NCBI GenBank assembly: GCA_046483025.1
Contig: JAWODZ010000126.1
Coordinates: forward strand, 1 to 64,000
Length of the DNA: 64,000 bases
Direction: 5' to 3'
Source of the DNA: CAYUAG01 sp046483025
GTDB taxonomy: Bacteria; Zhuqueibacterota; QNDG01; CAYUAG01
Shown here: positions 43,914 to 52,359 of the stretch, piece by piece
Layout: every line of letters begins with the position of its first letter
Numbering within the stretch: the first letter of the stretch is position 1
Notes under the pieces: model-generated
The model's input: the letters and a program-made list of their open reading frames with translations, nothing else
Told to the model about the DNA's origin: nothing
Databases searched by the model: none
Position numbers and translations under genes: made by a program

Positions 43914-45827
43914 ATGAAATCAAAATATAAAAAAAGTCCCTATAACATATTCCAGTTTTTTAAAAATGTTCTGGATGCTATGGCTGATCTGGTTTATATA
44001 GTTAACAAAGACAGAGAGATACAGTATATCAATCCTGCCATGAAAAAAGTATTCGGCTCCAAAGATGGTAAAAAATGCTATGAATACCTTTCAGATTTAT
44101 CGATGACCTGCCCCTGGTGCAGTCATGAAAATGTATTAGATGGTCATACCATTCGCAGGGAGTGGTATTGTCAAAAAAAAGATAGAATCTATGATGTAAT
44201 TGAAACTCCTTTACATAATGAGAATGGTCAGGTTTTCAAGCTAAAAATTATGCGTGATATCACAGATCTAAAGAGATGGGAACAAAAACTTCAGAATGAG
44301 AGAGATTTATTGAAAAATATCATGGAAAACACCCATTCCATGATGGCATATCTGGATAAAGATTTTAATTTTATTCATGTCAATACAGCTTATGCAGAAG
44401 GTTCGGGTTATTCAGTTAAAGAGCTAATCGGCAGAAATCATTTTGATTTATTTCCCAATCAAGAGAATTATGCAATATTTAAAAAAGTCAGAGATACCGG
44501 CAACTCAATCGGGTTAAAAGATAAACCTTTTACATTTGCCCATCAACCGGAAAGAGGTGTTACGTACTGGAACTGGACACTCAATCCCATAACAAATTCA
44601 GCTGGGGATACAGAGAATCTGGTTTTAACGCTGGAAGAAACCACCAAACGAAAAAGAATTGAAAATAAACTCAAGGAAAGTGAGGCCAGGTATAAACTTG
44701 CCCAAAAAGCTGCCCATATTGGTACCTGGGATTGGGATATCAAAACAGGCAAGCTTGTCTGGTCTGAAGAAGTTGAAACCTTGTTTGGGTTGCAAACCGG
44801 AGAGTTTAAAAATGATTATAAAGAATTTGTCAAACTAATCCATCCTGAGGACAGAGAGAAGGTTCAGTCAGCAATTGACAGATGCATTGAAGTAAAAGAA
44901 GATTATGATGTAGAACACCGTATAATCTGGCCGGATGGATCAATTCACTGGTTGAGAGAAATGGGGAATGTTATTTGTGATGAAAAACAATTGGCAGTAC
45001 GTATGCTGGGAATTGTTCAGGATATCACTGAACAAAAGGAAGCCCGAGAAATATTGGAAAACACCAGAGAGCAGTTGGAGCGAGGTGTAAAAAAGCGAAC
45101 CGAAGAGCTGGAAAAACTCAATACAATATTACAGCAGGAAATTGCAGAACGTAAAAATTATCAAGAACAGCTCCACTCTTTAATGTCTCGTATGACAAAG
45201 ATGGAAGAACAGGCGCGCAGAAGAATTGCCACCGGATTACATGATCGCATTGTTCAATCTTTGGCCCTGACCAAAATCAAACTGGAGAAGATCATTGATA
45301 ATAATGAGGATATAAAACTGAAAGACACCTTAGAAGAGATTCATCAGCTTGTGGATCAAAATATTAATGAGACCCGTTCCTTAACTTTTGAAATAAGTCC
45401 GCCTATACTGTATGAAATGGGTTTGGTATCGGCTATTGAATGGCTTGCAGATAAGATGAGCAAAAAGCACGATCTTGATATTACTGTTAAAAACGATGGT
45501 GAATTCACATCCATGGATGATAATATACGCAATATTCTTTTTCAAACCGTTCAGGAATTACTGAATAACATTCAAGAACATGCCGGAGCCAGCCAGGCAG
45601 AAATACAGATAGCAGAAGAAGAGGATAATATTGTAATTCAGATTAAAGATAACGGAGTTGGTTTTAAGGTATCGGAAGTAAAACCGGATATGTCCCGTTT
45701 GACCGGCTTTGGGCTTTTCAATATTAAAGAACGACTGAAATATGTAAAGGGTCAGTGCAGGATTACATCCGGGAAGAATCAAGGTACAACTGTTGTTATT
45801 AAAGCCCCCTGGAAAAAGAATAATTGA
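43914..45827 (+). CDS. Cytoplasmic PAS sensor histidine kinase (HisKA_3 type)
   Basis: The 637-residue NarL-family sensor kinase has no membrane segment. Three PAS domains are visible at about 10-120, 125-255 and 260-385 (LVYIVNKDREIQYINPAMKK; SMMAYLDKDFNFIHVNTAYA; GTWDWDIKTGKLVWSEEV). The first PAS contains Cys residues in KKCYEYLSDLSMTCPWC, possibly a metal or redox site. A coiled coil leads to HisKA_3 with phospho-acceptor His443 in ATGLHDRIVQSLAL. A HATPase domain follows with QELLNNIQEHA and DNGVGF. A LuxR-type response regulator starts 12 bp downstream. A cytosolic redox or ligand signal is likely given the neighbouring ferredoxin-linked enzymes. Confidence 0.92.
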   Translation: MKSKYKKSPYNIFQFFKNVLDAMADLVYIVNKDREIQYINPAMKKVFGSKDGKKCYEYLSDLSMTCPWCSHENVLDGHTIRREWYCQKKDRIYDVIETPLHNENGQVFKLKIMRDITDLKRWEQKLQNERDLLKNIMENTHSMMAYLDKDFNFIHVNTAYAEGSGYSVKELIGRNHFDLFPNQENYAIFKKVRDTGNSIGLKDKPFTFAHQPERGVTYWNWTLNPITNSAGDTENLVLTLEETTKRKRIENKLKESEARYKLAQKAAHIGTWDWDIKTGKLVWSEEVETLFGLQTGEFKNDYKEFVKLIHPEDREKVQSAIDRCIEVKEDYDVEHRIIWPDGSIHWLREMGNVICDEKQLAVRMLGIVQDITEQKEAREILENTREQLERGVKKRTEELEKLNTILQQEIAERKNYQEQLHSLMSRMTKMEEQARRRIATGLHDRIVQSLALTKIKLEKIIDNNEDIKLKDTLEEIHQLVDQNINETRSLTFEISPPILYEMGLVSAIEWLADKMSKKHDLDITVKNDGEFTSMDDNIRNILFQTVQELLNNIQEHAGASQAEIQIAEEEDNIVIQIKDNGVGFKVSEVKPDMSRLTGFGLFNIKERLKYVKGQCRITSGKNQGTTVVIKAPWKKNN

Positions 45828-45839
45828 AAAGGATTTTTT

Positions 45840-46487
45840 ATGAAAACCAAAATCATACTGGCTGATGATCATCAGATAATCAGGGATGGATTAAAATCTT
45901 TAATTGATAAGGAGACGGTTTTTGAGCTGTTGGCCGAGGCCAGTAATGGAAGAACCACTGTACAACTGGCTGAAGAGATGAAGCCGGATGTGGTGATTAT
46001 GGATATCAGCATGCCGGGACTCAATGGTATGGAAGCAGCTCGTCAGATTTTACACACCAATCCTGATATTAAGATTATTGCTCTGTCAGTACATTCAGAA
46101 AAACAGTTTGTATCCGGAATGCTGCGGGCGGGTGCTTCTGCTTATTTGTTGAAAGACTGTGCCTTCCGGGAGCTTAAAGAGGCCATTAACTTGGTCAAGC
46201 AGAATCAAATTTATTTAAGTCCGAAAATTACCGGTTTAATTATTCATGATTACAAAGAAAAACTGATTAAAGAAGATCAGTCAGTATTCAATGTGTTAAC
46301 CGGCAGAGAAAGGGAAGTGCTTCAGCTACTTGCAGAGGGGAAAACAACCAAACAGGTTGCCGGAGAGCTGTATATCAGTGTGAAAACAGTTGAAACTCAC
46401 AGACAGAATATAATGAACAAATTGAGTGTATACAACCTTCCGGAACTGGTAAAATATGCAATCCGCCAGGGTATTGTAAGTCTTTAA
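45840..46487 (+). CDS. NarL/LuxR-family response regulator
   Basis: This 215-residue regulator partners with the upstream HisKA_3 kinase. The receiver domain shows the acidic pair LADDHQIIRDG, the phospho-acceptor Asp in VVIMDISMPGLNG and the Lys in SAYLLKDCAFREL. The GerE/LuxR DNA-binding domain is well conserved: LTGREREVLQLLAEGKTTKQ followed by VAGELYISVKTVETHRQNIM. AAAAGGA precedes the ATG. It lies 12 bp after the kinase gene and is followed by a terminator-like hairpin. The target may include the 19-bp palindrome upstream of the second regulator. Confidence 0.95.
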   Translation: MKTKIILADDHQIIRDGLKSLIDKETVFELLAEASNGRTTVQLAEEMKPDVVIMDISMPGLNGMEAARQILHTNPDIKIIALSVHSEKQFVSGMLRAGASAYLLKDCAFRELKEAINLVKQNQIYLSPKITGLIIHDYKEKLIKEDQSVFNVLTGREREVLQLLAEGKTTKQVAGELYISVKTVETHRQNIMNKLSVYNLPELVKYAIRQGIVSL

Positions 46488-46517
46488 CCAACCTGAATAA
46501 TTTAGGCTGGATTTTTT
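46488..46517 (+). terminator. Intrinsic terminator after the first response regulator
   Basis: CCAACCT (46488-46494) pairs with AGGCTGG (46504-46510) with one central mismatch, then A and a run of six T (46512-46517). The stem begins directly after the stop codon. Strength is moderate. Confidence 0.55.
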
Positions 46518-46584
46518 AACCTTCCATCCATTTTACAAGTATTTTTTATTTACAGATTAACATCTCATACTTTTTTTCTGTGAA

Positions 46585-46603
46585 AATAGGGAATTTCCCT
46601 ATT
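46585..46603. promoter_or_regulatory. Perfect 19-bp palindrome, candidate response-regulator operator
   Basis: AATAGGGAA (46585-46593), T, then TTCCCTATT (46595-46603) is a perfect palindrome about 33 bp upstream of the second regulator's ATG. It contains TAGGG-N5-CCCTA, reminiscent of the TAGGG-N4-CCCTA site described for the NarL-family regulator NreC. A regulator of that family is encoded just upstream. Confidence 0.5.
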
Positions 46604-46635
46604 GTATCTCTCTCCCAATATTTTTTTCTTAGGTT

Positions 46636-47268
46636 ATGAGTATAAACATTTTAGTTGCTGAAAATAATATTGATATGAGAAAACAGATTTGTGAACTTTT
46701 GAGAAATGAGAGGAGTTTCAAAATTATTGCTGAAGATGCTGATGGTATGTCAGCCGTACAGACAGCCAAAAGAATAAAGCCGGATATGGTTTTAATGGAT
46801 ATTGCCATGCCGGAGCTTAGTGGAATGGCAGCTACTCATCTTATCAAGGAATTTAGTGAAAAAATAAAGATAGTGGGTTTAACCATGTTTATGGAGATGA
46901 GTTTTGTGAAGAGTATGTTCAAGGCCGGGGCCTCGGGATATATTTTAAAGGATACAATGGTACGAGAACTTCCGGTGGCAGTGCATAAGGTCTCTAGAAA
47001 TCAGATTTATTTCAGTAATAAGATTGAGACTATGATTCTTTCTGATTATTTAAAAAAAATGAATACAGAACAATATAATCGGCAACAGTATCTTTCTGAG
47101 AATGATATGAAAATATTACAGTGTCTGGCACGGGGAGAAACCTGGGAGGAAATAACTGAAAAAACAGGACTGAATTGTAATACGGTTGAAATAATTCACC
47201 AAAAAATATTACAGACCTGGATAATTTTTATAAAATCATTGAATAGTCAGGGAAAGAACTATTTGTAG
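46636..47268 (+). CDS. Response regulator with divergent LuxR-type output domain
   Basis: This second response regulator has 210 residues. The receiver domain is intact, with the Asp in MVLMDIAMPELSG and the Lys in SGYILKDTMVREL, and it clearly resembles the neighbouring regulator. The output domain is degraded relative to GerE/LuxR: LSENDMKILQCLARGETWEE, ITEKTGLNCNTVEIIHQKIL, then an unusual WIIFIKSLNSQ tail. DNA binding may be altered. It lies 12 bp upstream of korA, so it probably belongs to the oxidoreductase operon. No kinase gene is adjacent other than the one upstream. A 19-bp palindrome lies before it. Confidence 0.88.
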   Translation: MSINILVAENNIDMRKQICELLRNERSFKIIAEDADGMSAVQTAKRIKPDMVLMDIAMPELSGMAATHLIKEFSEKIKIVGLTMFMEMSFVKSMFKAGASGYILKDTMVRELPVAVHKVSRNQIYFSNKIETMILSDYLKKMNTEQYNRQQYLSENDMKILQCLARGETWEEITEKTGLNCNTVEIIHQKILQTWIIFIKSLNSQGKNYL

Positions 47269-47279
47269 GAGACAATCAG

Positions 47280-48992
47280 ATGGTAAAAAAAGATGACATT
47301 TCTATAGTGCTTTGTGGTCCAGCAGGTCAGGGCATAAAGACTGCTGAACAGGTAATGGTGTCAATTTTTCGAAAAGCAGGATATAATGTTTTTGCCACCA
47401 AAGAATACATGTCCCGTATCAGAGGAGGCAGTAATTCCACCTCTATCCGAGTATCATCAAAACAAGTGAAATCTTTTGTAGATCGCATGGATATCTTGGT
47501 TCCTCTCGACCGGGAGGCCTTGGAACATATTGAATCCCGTATTACCCCGGAAACAATGGTCATCGGGGAAAAGGAAATTTTACTAAAAGAAGATAAAAAG
47601 ATAGATTATCAGATCCATGATGTAGCTTTAACTGAATTGGCCGAAGAAGCAGGTGGTAAAATTTATTCCAACATGATAGTAGTGGGAATTATAGCTGGTT
47701 TACTAGATATTGATAGTTCCTTGGTTCATACTTTTGTAGAAGAAATCTTCAGTAATAAAGAAAAAGAGATTGTAAAAAAGAATATTAGTGCTATTGATAA
47801 GGGATATAACCTCAGTTCCATTTTAGCAGCAGATTCCATCATTGAAATCAAAACCAAAGATAAGAACCAGATCCAAAAGGAGTTTTTAGTTAATGGTGGC
47901 GAGGCGGTAAGTATGGGAGCAGTAGCCGGAGGCTGTAATTTCATTGCTTCCTATCCTATGACTCCTTCCACCTCGGTTTTGACCTTTCTTGCCCAACATG
48001 GGAAAAAGTTCACTATTATTGCAGAGCAGGCTGAAGATGAAATAGCAGCCATTAATATGGTATTGGGTGCCTGGTATGCAGGAGCGCGGGGTATGGTGAC
48101 CACCTCCGGAGGAGGATTTGCTTTGATGACAGAAGGATTGAGTCTTTCCGCCATGCTGGAGTCACCCCTGGTGATTCACCTTGCCCAGAGGCCGGGTCCG
48201 GCAACCGGGCTTCCTACCCGTACGGAGCAGGGTGATCTCTTGTTTGCTTTGCACGCCGGTCATGGTGAATTTCCCCGCATAATTTTTTCCCCCGGTACTT
48301 TAGAGGATGCTTTCTTTTTAACCCAGAAGGCTTTTAATCTGGCAGATAAATACCAGATTCCGGTATTCATTCTCACGGATCAGTATTTTATTGATTCCTA
48401 TTACAACATCCGGAAGTTTGATCTATCGAAAGTTAAAAACCAACACTTTATAGTTAAAACCGGTAACGACTACCAGAGGTATGAGCTTACAGACAATGGG
48501 GTTTCTCCCCGGGGAATACCGGGATATGGCGATGGTCTGGTGGCAGTGGACAGTGATGAACATGACTATGAAGGACATATTACGGAAGATTTAGAGATCC
48601 GTGCCAACATGGTGGAGAAACGGTTAAAGAAGATGAACAGTCTGGTCAAAGAAGCATTAGTTGCGGAAAGAATTGGTCCGGATAACAGTGATACTCTGGT
48701 GATCTGCTGGGGATCGACAGTTCATATAGTGAAAGAGGCCCTGGAAAACATTGATGCAGATAAGATTGCTGTACTGTATTTCAAACAGGTCTTTCCGCTT
48801 TCTCCTCAGACAGCAGATATTCTTAATAAGGCAAAAAAGCTGATTATGGTAGAAAACAATGCAACGGCTCAATTTGCCCAGCTTTTGAAACTGCACCTAA
48901 ATATTGATATTTCGATTAAAGTTTTAAAATACAATGGTCTGTGCTTTTCAGTGGAAGAGGTGGAAAAAGAATTACAGAAGGTAATCAATTAG
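47280..48992 (+). CDS. korA: 2-oxoacid:ferredoxin oxidoreductase, gamma-alpha fused subunit
   Basis: The 570-residue subunit carries a gamma domain (about 1-190; SIVLCGPAGQGIKTAEQVM, EYMSRIRGGSN) followed by an alpha domain (about 200-570; ASYPMTPSTSVLTFLA, EQAEDEIAAINMVLGAWYAG, TTSGGGFALM, RPGPATGLPTRTEQGDL). This fused layout is typical of 2-oxoglutarate or related 2-oxoacid:ferredoxin oxidoreductases, which reversibly decarboxylate 2-oxoacids to acyl-CoA using low-potential ferredoxin. The beta subunit follows 6 bp downstream and a ferredoxin gene soon after. The 2-oxoglutarate preference is inferred from the family and from citrate-cycle genes in the window; pyruvate or other 2-oxoacids are possible. 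Confidence 0.88.
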   Translation: MVKKDDISIVLCGPAGQGIKTAEQVMVSIFRKAGYNVFATKEYMSRIRGGSNSTSIRVSSKQVKSFVDRMDILVPLDREALEHIESRITPETMVIGEKEILLKEDKKIDYQIHDVALTELAEEAGGKIYSNMIVVGIIAGLLDIDSSLVHTFVEEIFSNKEKEIVKKNISAIDKGYNLSSILAADSIIEIKTKDKNQIQKEFLVNGGEAVSMGAVAGGCNFIASYPMTPSTSVLTFLAQHGKKFTIIAEQAEDEIAAINMVLGAWYAGARGMVTTSGGGFALMTEGLSLSAMLESPLVIHLAQRPGPATGLPTRTEQGDLLFALHAGHGEFPRIIFSPGTLEDAFFLTQKAFNLADKYQIPVFILTDQYFIDSYYNIRKFDLSKVKNQHFIVKTGNDYQRYELTDNGVSPRGIPGYGDGLVAVDSDEHDYEGHITEDLEIRANMVEKRLKKMNSLVKEALVAERIGPDNSDTLVICWGSTVHIVKEALENIDADKIAVLYFKQVFPLSPQTADILNKAKKLIMVENNATAQFAQLLKLHLNIDISIKVLKYNGLCFSVEEVEKELQKVIN

Positions 48993-48998
48993 GAGAAC

Positions 48999-49856
48999 AT
49001 GATGAGTAAAAATGTTTACGACATGAGCGATATTGATGTGGCCTGGTGTCCGGGATGTGGTAATTTTACTATCTGGAAAGTGTTAAGGGAAACACTTTCG
49101 GAGATGAGCATAAAACCCCAGGAAGTAGTGATTGTATCCGGTATTGGTCAGGCAGCTAAGATGCCTCATTATTTACGCTGCAATGTATTTAACGGCTTGC
49201 ACGGCAGAGCTTTACCTCCGGCTGTTGGTATAAAGTCAGTTAATCCTGAACTTACCGTAATTGCAGAAAGCGGAGACGGAGATATGTATGGTGAAGGAGG
49301 TAATCATTTTATGCACACCATCAGAAGAAATCCCAATATTACCAATCTTGTGCATAACAATATGGTTTACGGCTTGACCAAAGGCCAGGCTTCTCCCACC
49401 AGCCAGTCGGGATTTGTGACCCCGATACAGGTTGACGGTGTTACTCTGAAGCCTTTTAATCCGCTTGTGGTGGCAATTGCCCTGGATGCATCTTTTGTAG
49501 CCCGAACCAGCACCGTGGATACCGAGAAATTCAAGATGATCCTGAAAGAGGCAATAGAGCATCCCGGATATGCCCTAATTGATATTTTTCAACCCTGTGT
49601 TTCCTTTAACAAAGTCAATACCTACAAATGGTTCAAGGAAAACACCTATTATCTGGAAGAAAAGTATGATCCGAGGAACAAGGTTGAAGCCTTTACCCGG
49701 GCTTCGGAAACAGAAAAATTTCCTTTGGGAATTCTCTATAAAAATACTGATAAAAAGAGCTTTGAGCAAAGTCTGACAGTATATCAGAAAGATAAAAGTC
49801 CTGTTATAAACAGATCCTTTAACCTGGAAAAGTTAGAGGAATTTATGAATAAGTAG
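48999..49856 (+). CDS. korB: 2-oxoacid:ferredoxin oxidoreductase beta subunit
   Basis: This is the thiamine-diphosphate and iron-sulfur binding subunit, 285 residues. CPGCGNFTIWKVL near the N-terminus supplies cluster cysteines, and the TPP/Mg motif is ESGDGDMYGEGGNHFMHTIR with the Asn-containing NNMVYGLTKGQASPT. The C-terminal portion has DIFQPCVSFNKVNTY, which contains the further conserved Cys. It pairs with the fused gamma-alpha subunit immediately upstream (6-bp gap, AGGAGAA as ribosome site). The GLTKGQASPTS context is typical of the KorB/PorB group. An intergenic hexamer repeat and a ferredoxin gene follow. Confidence 0.92.
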   Translation: MMSKNVYDMSDIDVAWCPGCGNFTIWKVLRETLSEMSIKPQEVVIVSGIGQAAKMPHYLRCNVFNGLHGRALPPAVGIKSVNPELTVIAESGDGDMYGEGGNHFMHTIRRNPNITNLVHNNMVYGLTKGQASPTSQSGFVTPIQVDGVTLKPFNPLVVAIALDASFVARTSTVDTEKFKMILKEAIEHPGYALIDIFQPCVSFNKVNTYKWFKENTYYLEEKYDPRNKVEAFTRASETEKFPLGILYKNTDKKSFEQSLTVYQKDKSPVINRSFNLEKLEEFMNK

Positions 49857-49896
49857 AATTTAGGATTGTAGAATGAATCTAAAGAATTAGGGATTA

Positions 49897-49955
49897 GTGT
49901 CGCTGTCGCAATTGATTCCGATAGCGATTGCGATCCTGATACCGATAGTGATGAA
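49897..49955. repeat. Phase-locked GATNNY hexamer repeat, copy 1
   Basis: Imperfect 6-bp units of the form GATNNY (such as GATTCC, GATAGC, GATTGC, GATACC) run between korB and the ferredoxin gene. A related array occurs at 50717-50770 and a weaker ATCGAA-like one near 54239-54281. No ORF fits. Confidence 0.55.
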
Positions 49956-50000
49956 AATTTAAAATTATTAATTGTAATAATGATAAGAAAGGAGAAGAAG

Positions 50001-50225
50001 ATGAAAGTAACAATTGACAGAGATGAATGCACTATGTGTGCTTTATGTTGGGAAACCTGCCCGGATTTTTTTGAAGAAAGTCAGGAGGATGGGATGAGCC
50101 AAATAGTAGCAGAATACAGGGATAACGGTAATGTTGATCAGGGTGAAGCTCCTGAATCCTTGTATGATTGTGTAACTGAAGCAGCAGAAGAATGCCCGGT
50201 GGAGATTATTCACATTGAAGAATGA
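50001..50225 (+). CDS. 4Fe-4S (or 3Fe-4S) monocluster ferredoxin
   Basis: This is a small acidic electron carrier of 74 residues. Cysteines lie in DECTMCALCWETCPDFF and in CVTEAAEECPVEIIHIEE, giving the C-x2-C-x2-C plus distal CP pattern of single-cluster ferredoxins. A loop between them replaces the second cluster. The ATG at 50001 is chosen because AAAGGAG lies 7 bp before it; an upstream ATG at 49980 is not supported. It follows korAB and may accept their electrons. The neighbouring superoxide reductase gene suggests it could also serve oxygen defence. Confidence 0.9.
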   Translation: MKVTIDRDECTMCALCWETCPDFFEESQEDGMSQIVAEYRDNGNVDQGEAPESLYDCVTEAAEECPVEIIHIEE

Positions 50226-50293
50226 GCAGGTTAATACTAATACCGCGATAATGATTTATAATCAATCAATTAGACATAAGGGAGGAAGAAAAA

Positions 50294-50689
50294 ATGAAAA
50301 ATTTAGGTGAACATATTCAGCAAGCAGATTGGAAAACAGAAAAACATGTACCAGTCATTGAATGTTCGGATAAGGTGAAAGCGGAAGAAGTATTCGAGGT
50401 AAAAGTAGGATTGGGTAAGGAAGTGGCACATCCCAATACTACTGAGCATCATATTCGCTGGATCAGTCTTTATTTTTATCCGGAAGGTGATAAGTTTCCT
50501 TATGAAGTCGGTCATTTTGAATTCAATTCTCATGGAGAAGCTGTAAAAGGGGCTAATGAAGGACCGGTTTATACCCACCATCAGGTTGGAGTCAATATGA
50601 AAGTTACCAAATCCGGGACTTTGCATGCTCTGGCTTTATGTAATATTCACGGACTCTGGGAAAACAGTAAAGATATTGAGATTGGTTAA
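50294..50689 (+). CDS. Superoxide reductase, neelaredoxin type
   Basis: This non-heme iron enzyme reduces superoxide to hydrogen peroxide without releasing oxygen. The 131-residue length fits class II (neelaredoxin) forms lacking the N-terminal desulforedoxin domain. The Fe(His4Cys) ligands are visible: His in EKHVPVIE, His residues in AHPNTTEHHIRWI, and the Cys-x2-His pair in CNIHGLWE. GGGAGGAAG precedes the ATG. It lies between ferredoxin and a DHOD-like gene and suits an anaerobe or microaerophile needing oxygen defence. Confidence 0.94.
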   Translation: MKNLGEHIQQADWKTEKHVPVIECSDKVKAEEVFEVKVGLGKEVAHPNTTEHHIRWISLYFYPEGDKFPYEVGHFEFNSHGEAVKGANEGPVYTHHQVGVNMKVTKSGTLHALALCNIHGLWENSKDIEIG

Positions 50690-50716
50690 AGGGTCGGGGA
50701 AAATTTTTGGGGATTA

Positions 50717-50770
50717 ATGATAGTGATGTCGAATACGATATCGATACCGATACCGATACCGAAAGTGAGG
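50717..50770. repeat. GATNNY hexamer repeat, copy 2 (with tandem GATACC)
   Basis: Consecutive 6-bp units include GATAGT, GATGTC, GATATC and three GATACC, ending in GAAAGT. The phase is kept across the array. It fills the spacer between the superoxide reductase and DHOD-like genes. Confidence 0.6.
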
Positions 50771-50817
50771 AAAAGATAAAGAAGTAATATTACATATATT
50801 AATTTATGGAGGCAATA

Positions 50818-51831
50818 ATGATTGATATAAGTACTCAGTATATGGGAATAGAATTAAAAAATCCTGTCATTGTCGGAGCCAGTAGTTTGACATCGGATAT
50901 GGAAACCATAAAACACATTGAAAAAGCCGGTGCTGGTGCTCTTGTGACCAAATCTCTTTTTGAAGAGCAGATTCAGCTGGAACGATATAAAATGGATGAG
51001 GACCGGGAGAAGTACAGCTATCGTAATGCGGAAATGATTACGGTTTTTCCGGAACAGGAACATGCGGGGCCCAAAGAACATCTCTACTGGGTTGAGAAAA
51101 CCAAGGAAAGTCTTTCAATTCCTGTAATTGCCAGCTTGAATGCAGTACATAAAGAAACCTGGATTGAATATGCCAAACTCCTGGAAGAGACCGGTGTGGA
51201 TGCCCTGGAATTGAACTTTTATGCTTCTCCCAAAGAATTCAAAAAAGATGCGGAATCCATTGAAAAAGAACAGATCTCCATAATAAAAAAGATCAAAGCA
51301 AAAGTTTCGATTCCGGTATCAGTGAAGCTGAGTTTTTTCTATACCAATCCTCTTCATTTCATTTCTCACATTGATAAAATTAATGTTGACGGACTGGTAT
51401 TATTCAATCGGTTTTTCCAGCCTGATATAGATGTATACAAACAAAAACACATTTCCCCTTTTCTTCTAAGTGAACGATCAGACAACCGTTTGCCTTTGAA
51501 ATTTACCGGATTATTATCAGAGAATATCAAAGCAGATATTTGCAGCAGTACCGGACTCATCGAGGGTGAAGATGTGGTTAAAATGATCCTGGCTGGTGCA
51601 GCTTCAGTTCAGGTAGTGAGCACCCTGTACAAAAATGGTATTGATTATATCAGTAAGATATTAGAAAATTTACAATTCTGGATGGAACAGAAAGGATATA
51701 CTGCCTTAAATGATTTTCGGGGAAAGATGAATAAGAAAAACAGTACTGATCCTTGGGTGTATATGCGTTCTCAGTATATAAAATTGTTGATGAATCCCAA
51801 AGATTTATTGGATAATTATCCTGTACCTTAA
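50818..51831 (+). CDS. Dihydroorotate dehydrogenase-like flavoprotein
   Basis: This 337-residue FMN-binding TIM-barrel protein is related to dihydroorotate dehydrogenase. It starts MIDISTQYMGIELKNPVIVG and shows ASLNAVHKETWIEYAKLLEE, DALELNFYASP, IPVSVKLSFFYTNP and a phosphate-binding AGAASVQVVSTLY. The subgroup is commonly annotated DHOD-like and is often separate from pyrimidine genes; its substrate is not established. The ATG at 50818 is preferred over 50806, because TGGAGG lies 7 bp before it and the conserved sequence begins there. Neighbours are redox and iron-sulfur proteins. Confidence 0.85.
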   Translation: MIDISTQYMGIELKNPVIVGASSLTSDMETIKHIEKAGAGALVTKSLFEEQIQLERYKMDEDREKYSYRNAEMITVFPEQEHAGPKEHLYWVEKTKESLSIPVIASLNAVHKETWIEYAKLLEETGVDALELNFYASPKEFKKDAESIEKEQISIIKKIKAKVSIPVSVKLSFFYTNPLHFISHIDKINVDGLVLFNRFFQPDIDVYKQKHISPFLLSERSDNRLPLKFTGLLSENIKADICSSTGLIEGEDVVKMILAGAASVQVVSTLYKNGIDYISKILENLQFWMEQKGYTALNDFRGKMNKKNSTDPWVYMRSQYIKLLMNPKDLLDNYPVP

Positions 51832-51846
51832 TCAAGGAGGGTTCTC

Positions 51847-52353
51847 ATGAAGGTTGCAATTTTATTGGAAAATCAGTATCAGGTTTTGGAAGTATGGTAT
51901 CCCTTCCTCCGGTTTCGGGAAGAAGGCATAGAAACGGTTCTGGTGGGAACCGATAAAACAAATTACCTGAGTAAGGAAGGTTATCCGGCACAGGAAACAA
52001 TTCCTGTTAAAAAGGCCAGGTCCAAAGATTTCGAGGGAGTAATTGTTCCGGGCGGGTATGCCCCTGATTACCTGCGCCGGCATGCAGAAATCAATCAATT
52101 TGTAAAAAATATATTCGAGTCCGGAAAACTGACAGCTGCTATCTGTCACGGCGGATGGGTACTGGTTTCAGCCGGGATATTAAAGAAAAAAAGAGTTACC
52201 TCATTTATGGCCATTAAAGATGATATGATCAATGCCGGGGCAGAATATCTGGATCAGGAAGTAGTGGTTGATAATAATCTTATTACTTCCAGGAATCCTT
52301 ATGATCTTCCTGCTTTTTGTAGGGAAATCATTTCCTTTTTAAAATCAGGGTAA
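51847..52353 (+). CDS. DJ-1/PfpI family protein
   Basis: This 168-residue class I glutamine amidotransferase-like protein has the nucleophile elbow Cys in AAICHGGWVLVSAG and the upstream GVIVPGGYAPDYLRR motif with the conserved Glu/Tyr region near the N-terminus (LENQYQVLEVWYPF). Family members act as deglycases, proteases or chaperones; the activity here is unknown. A strong AAGGAGG lies before the ATG. It sits in a run of small redox-stress genes (superoxide reductase, CDGSH protein), which suggests a role in stress response. Confidence 0.9.
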   Translation: MKVAILLENQYQVLEVWYPFLRFREEGIETVLVGTDKTNYLSKEGYPAQETIPVKKARSKDFEGVIVPGGYAPDYLRRHAEINQFVKNIFESGKLTAAICHGGWVLVSAGILKKKRVTSFMAIKDDMINAGAEYLDQEVVVDNNLITSRNPYDLPAFCREIISFLKSG

Positions 52354-52359
52354 AAGTGA

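Noticed and set aside
49897..50770. Hexamer arrays as coding repeats (Asp-x)n
   Set aside because: They could encode Asp-rich repeats in one frame but lack a start, ribosome site and flanking coding sequence.
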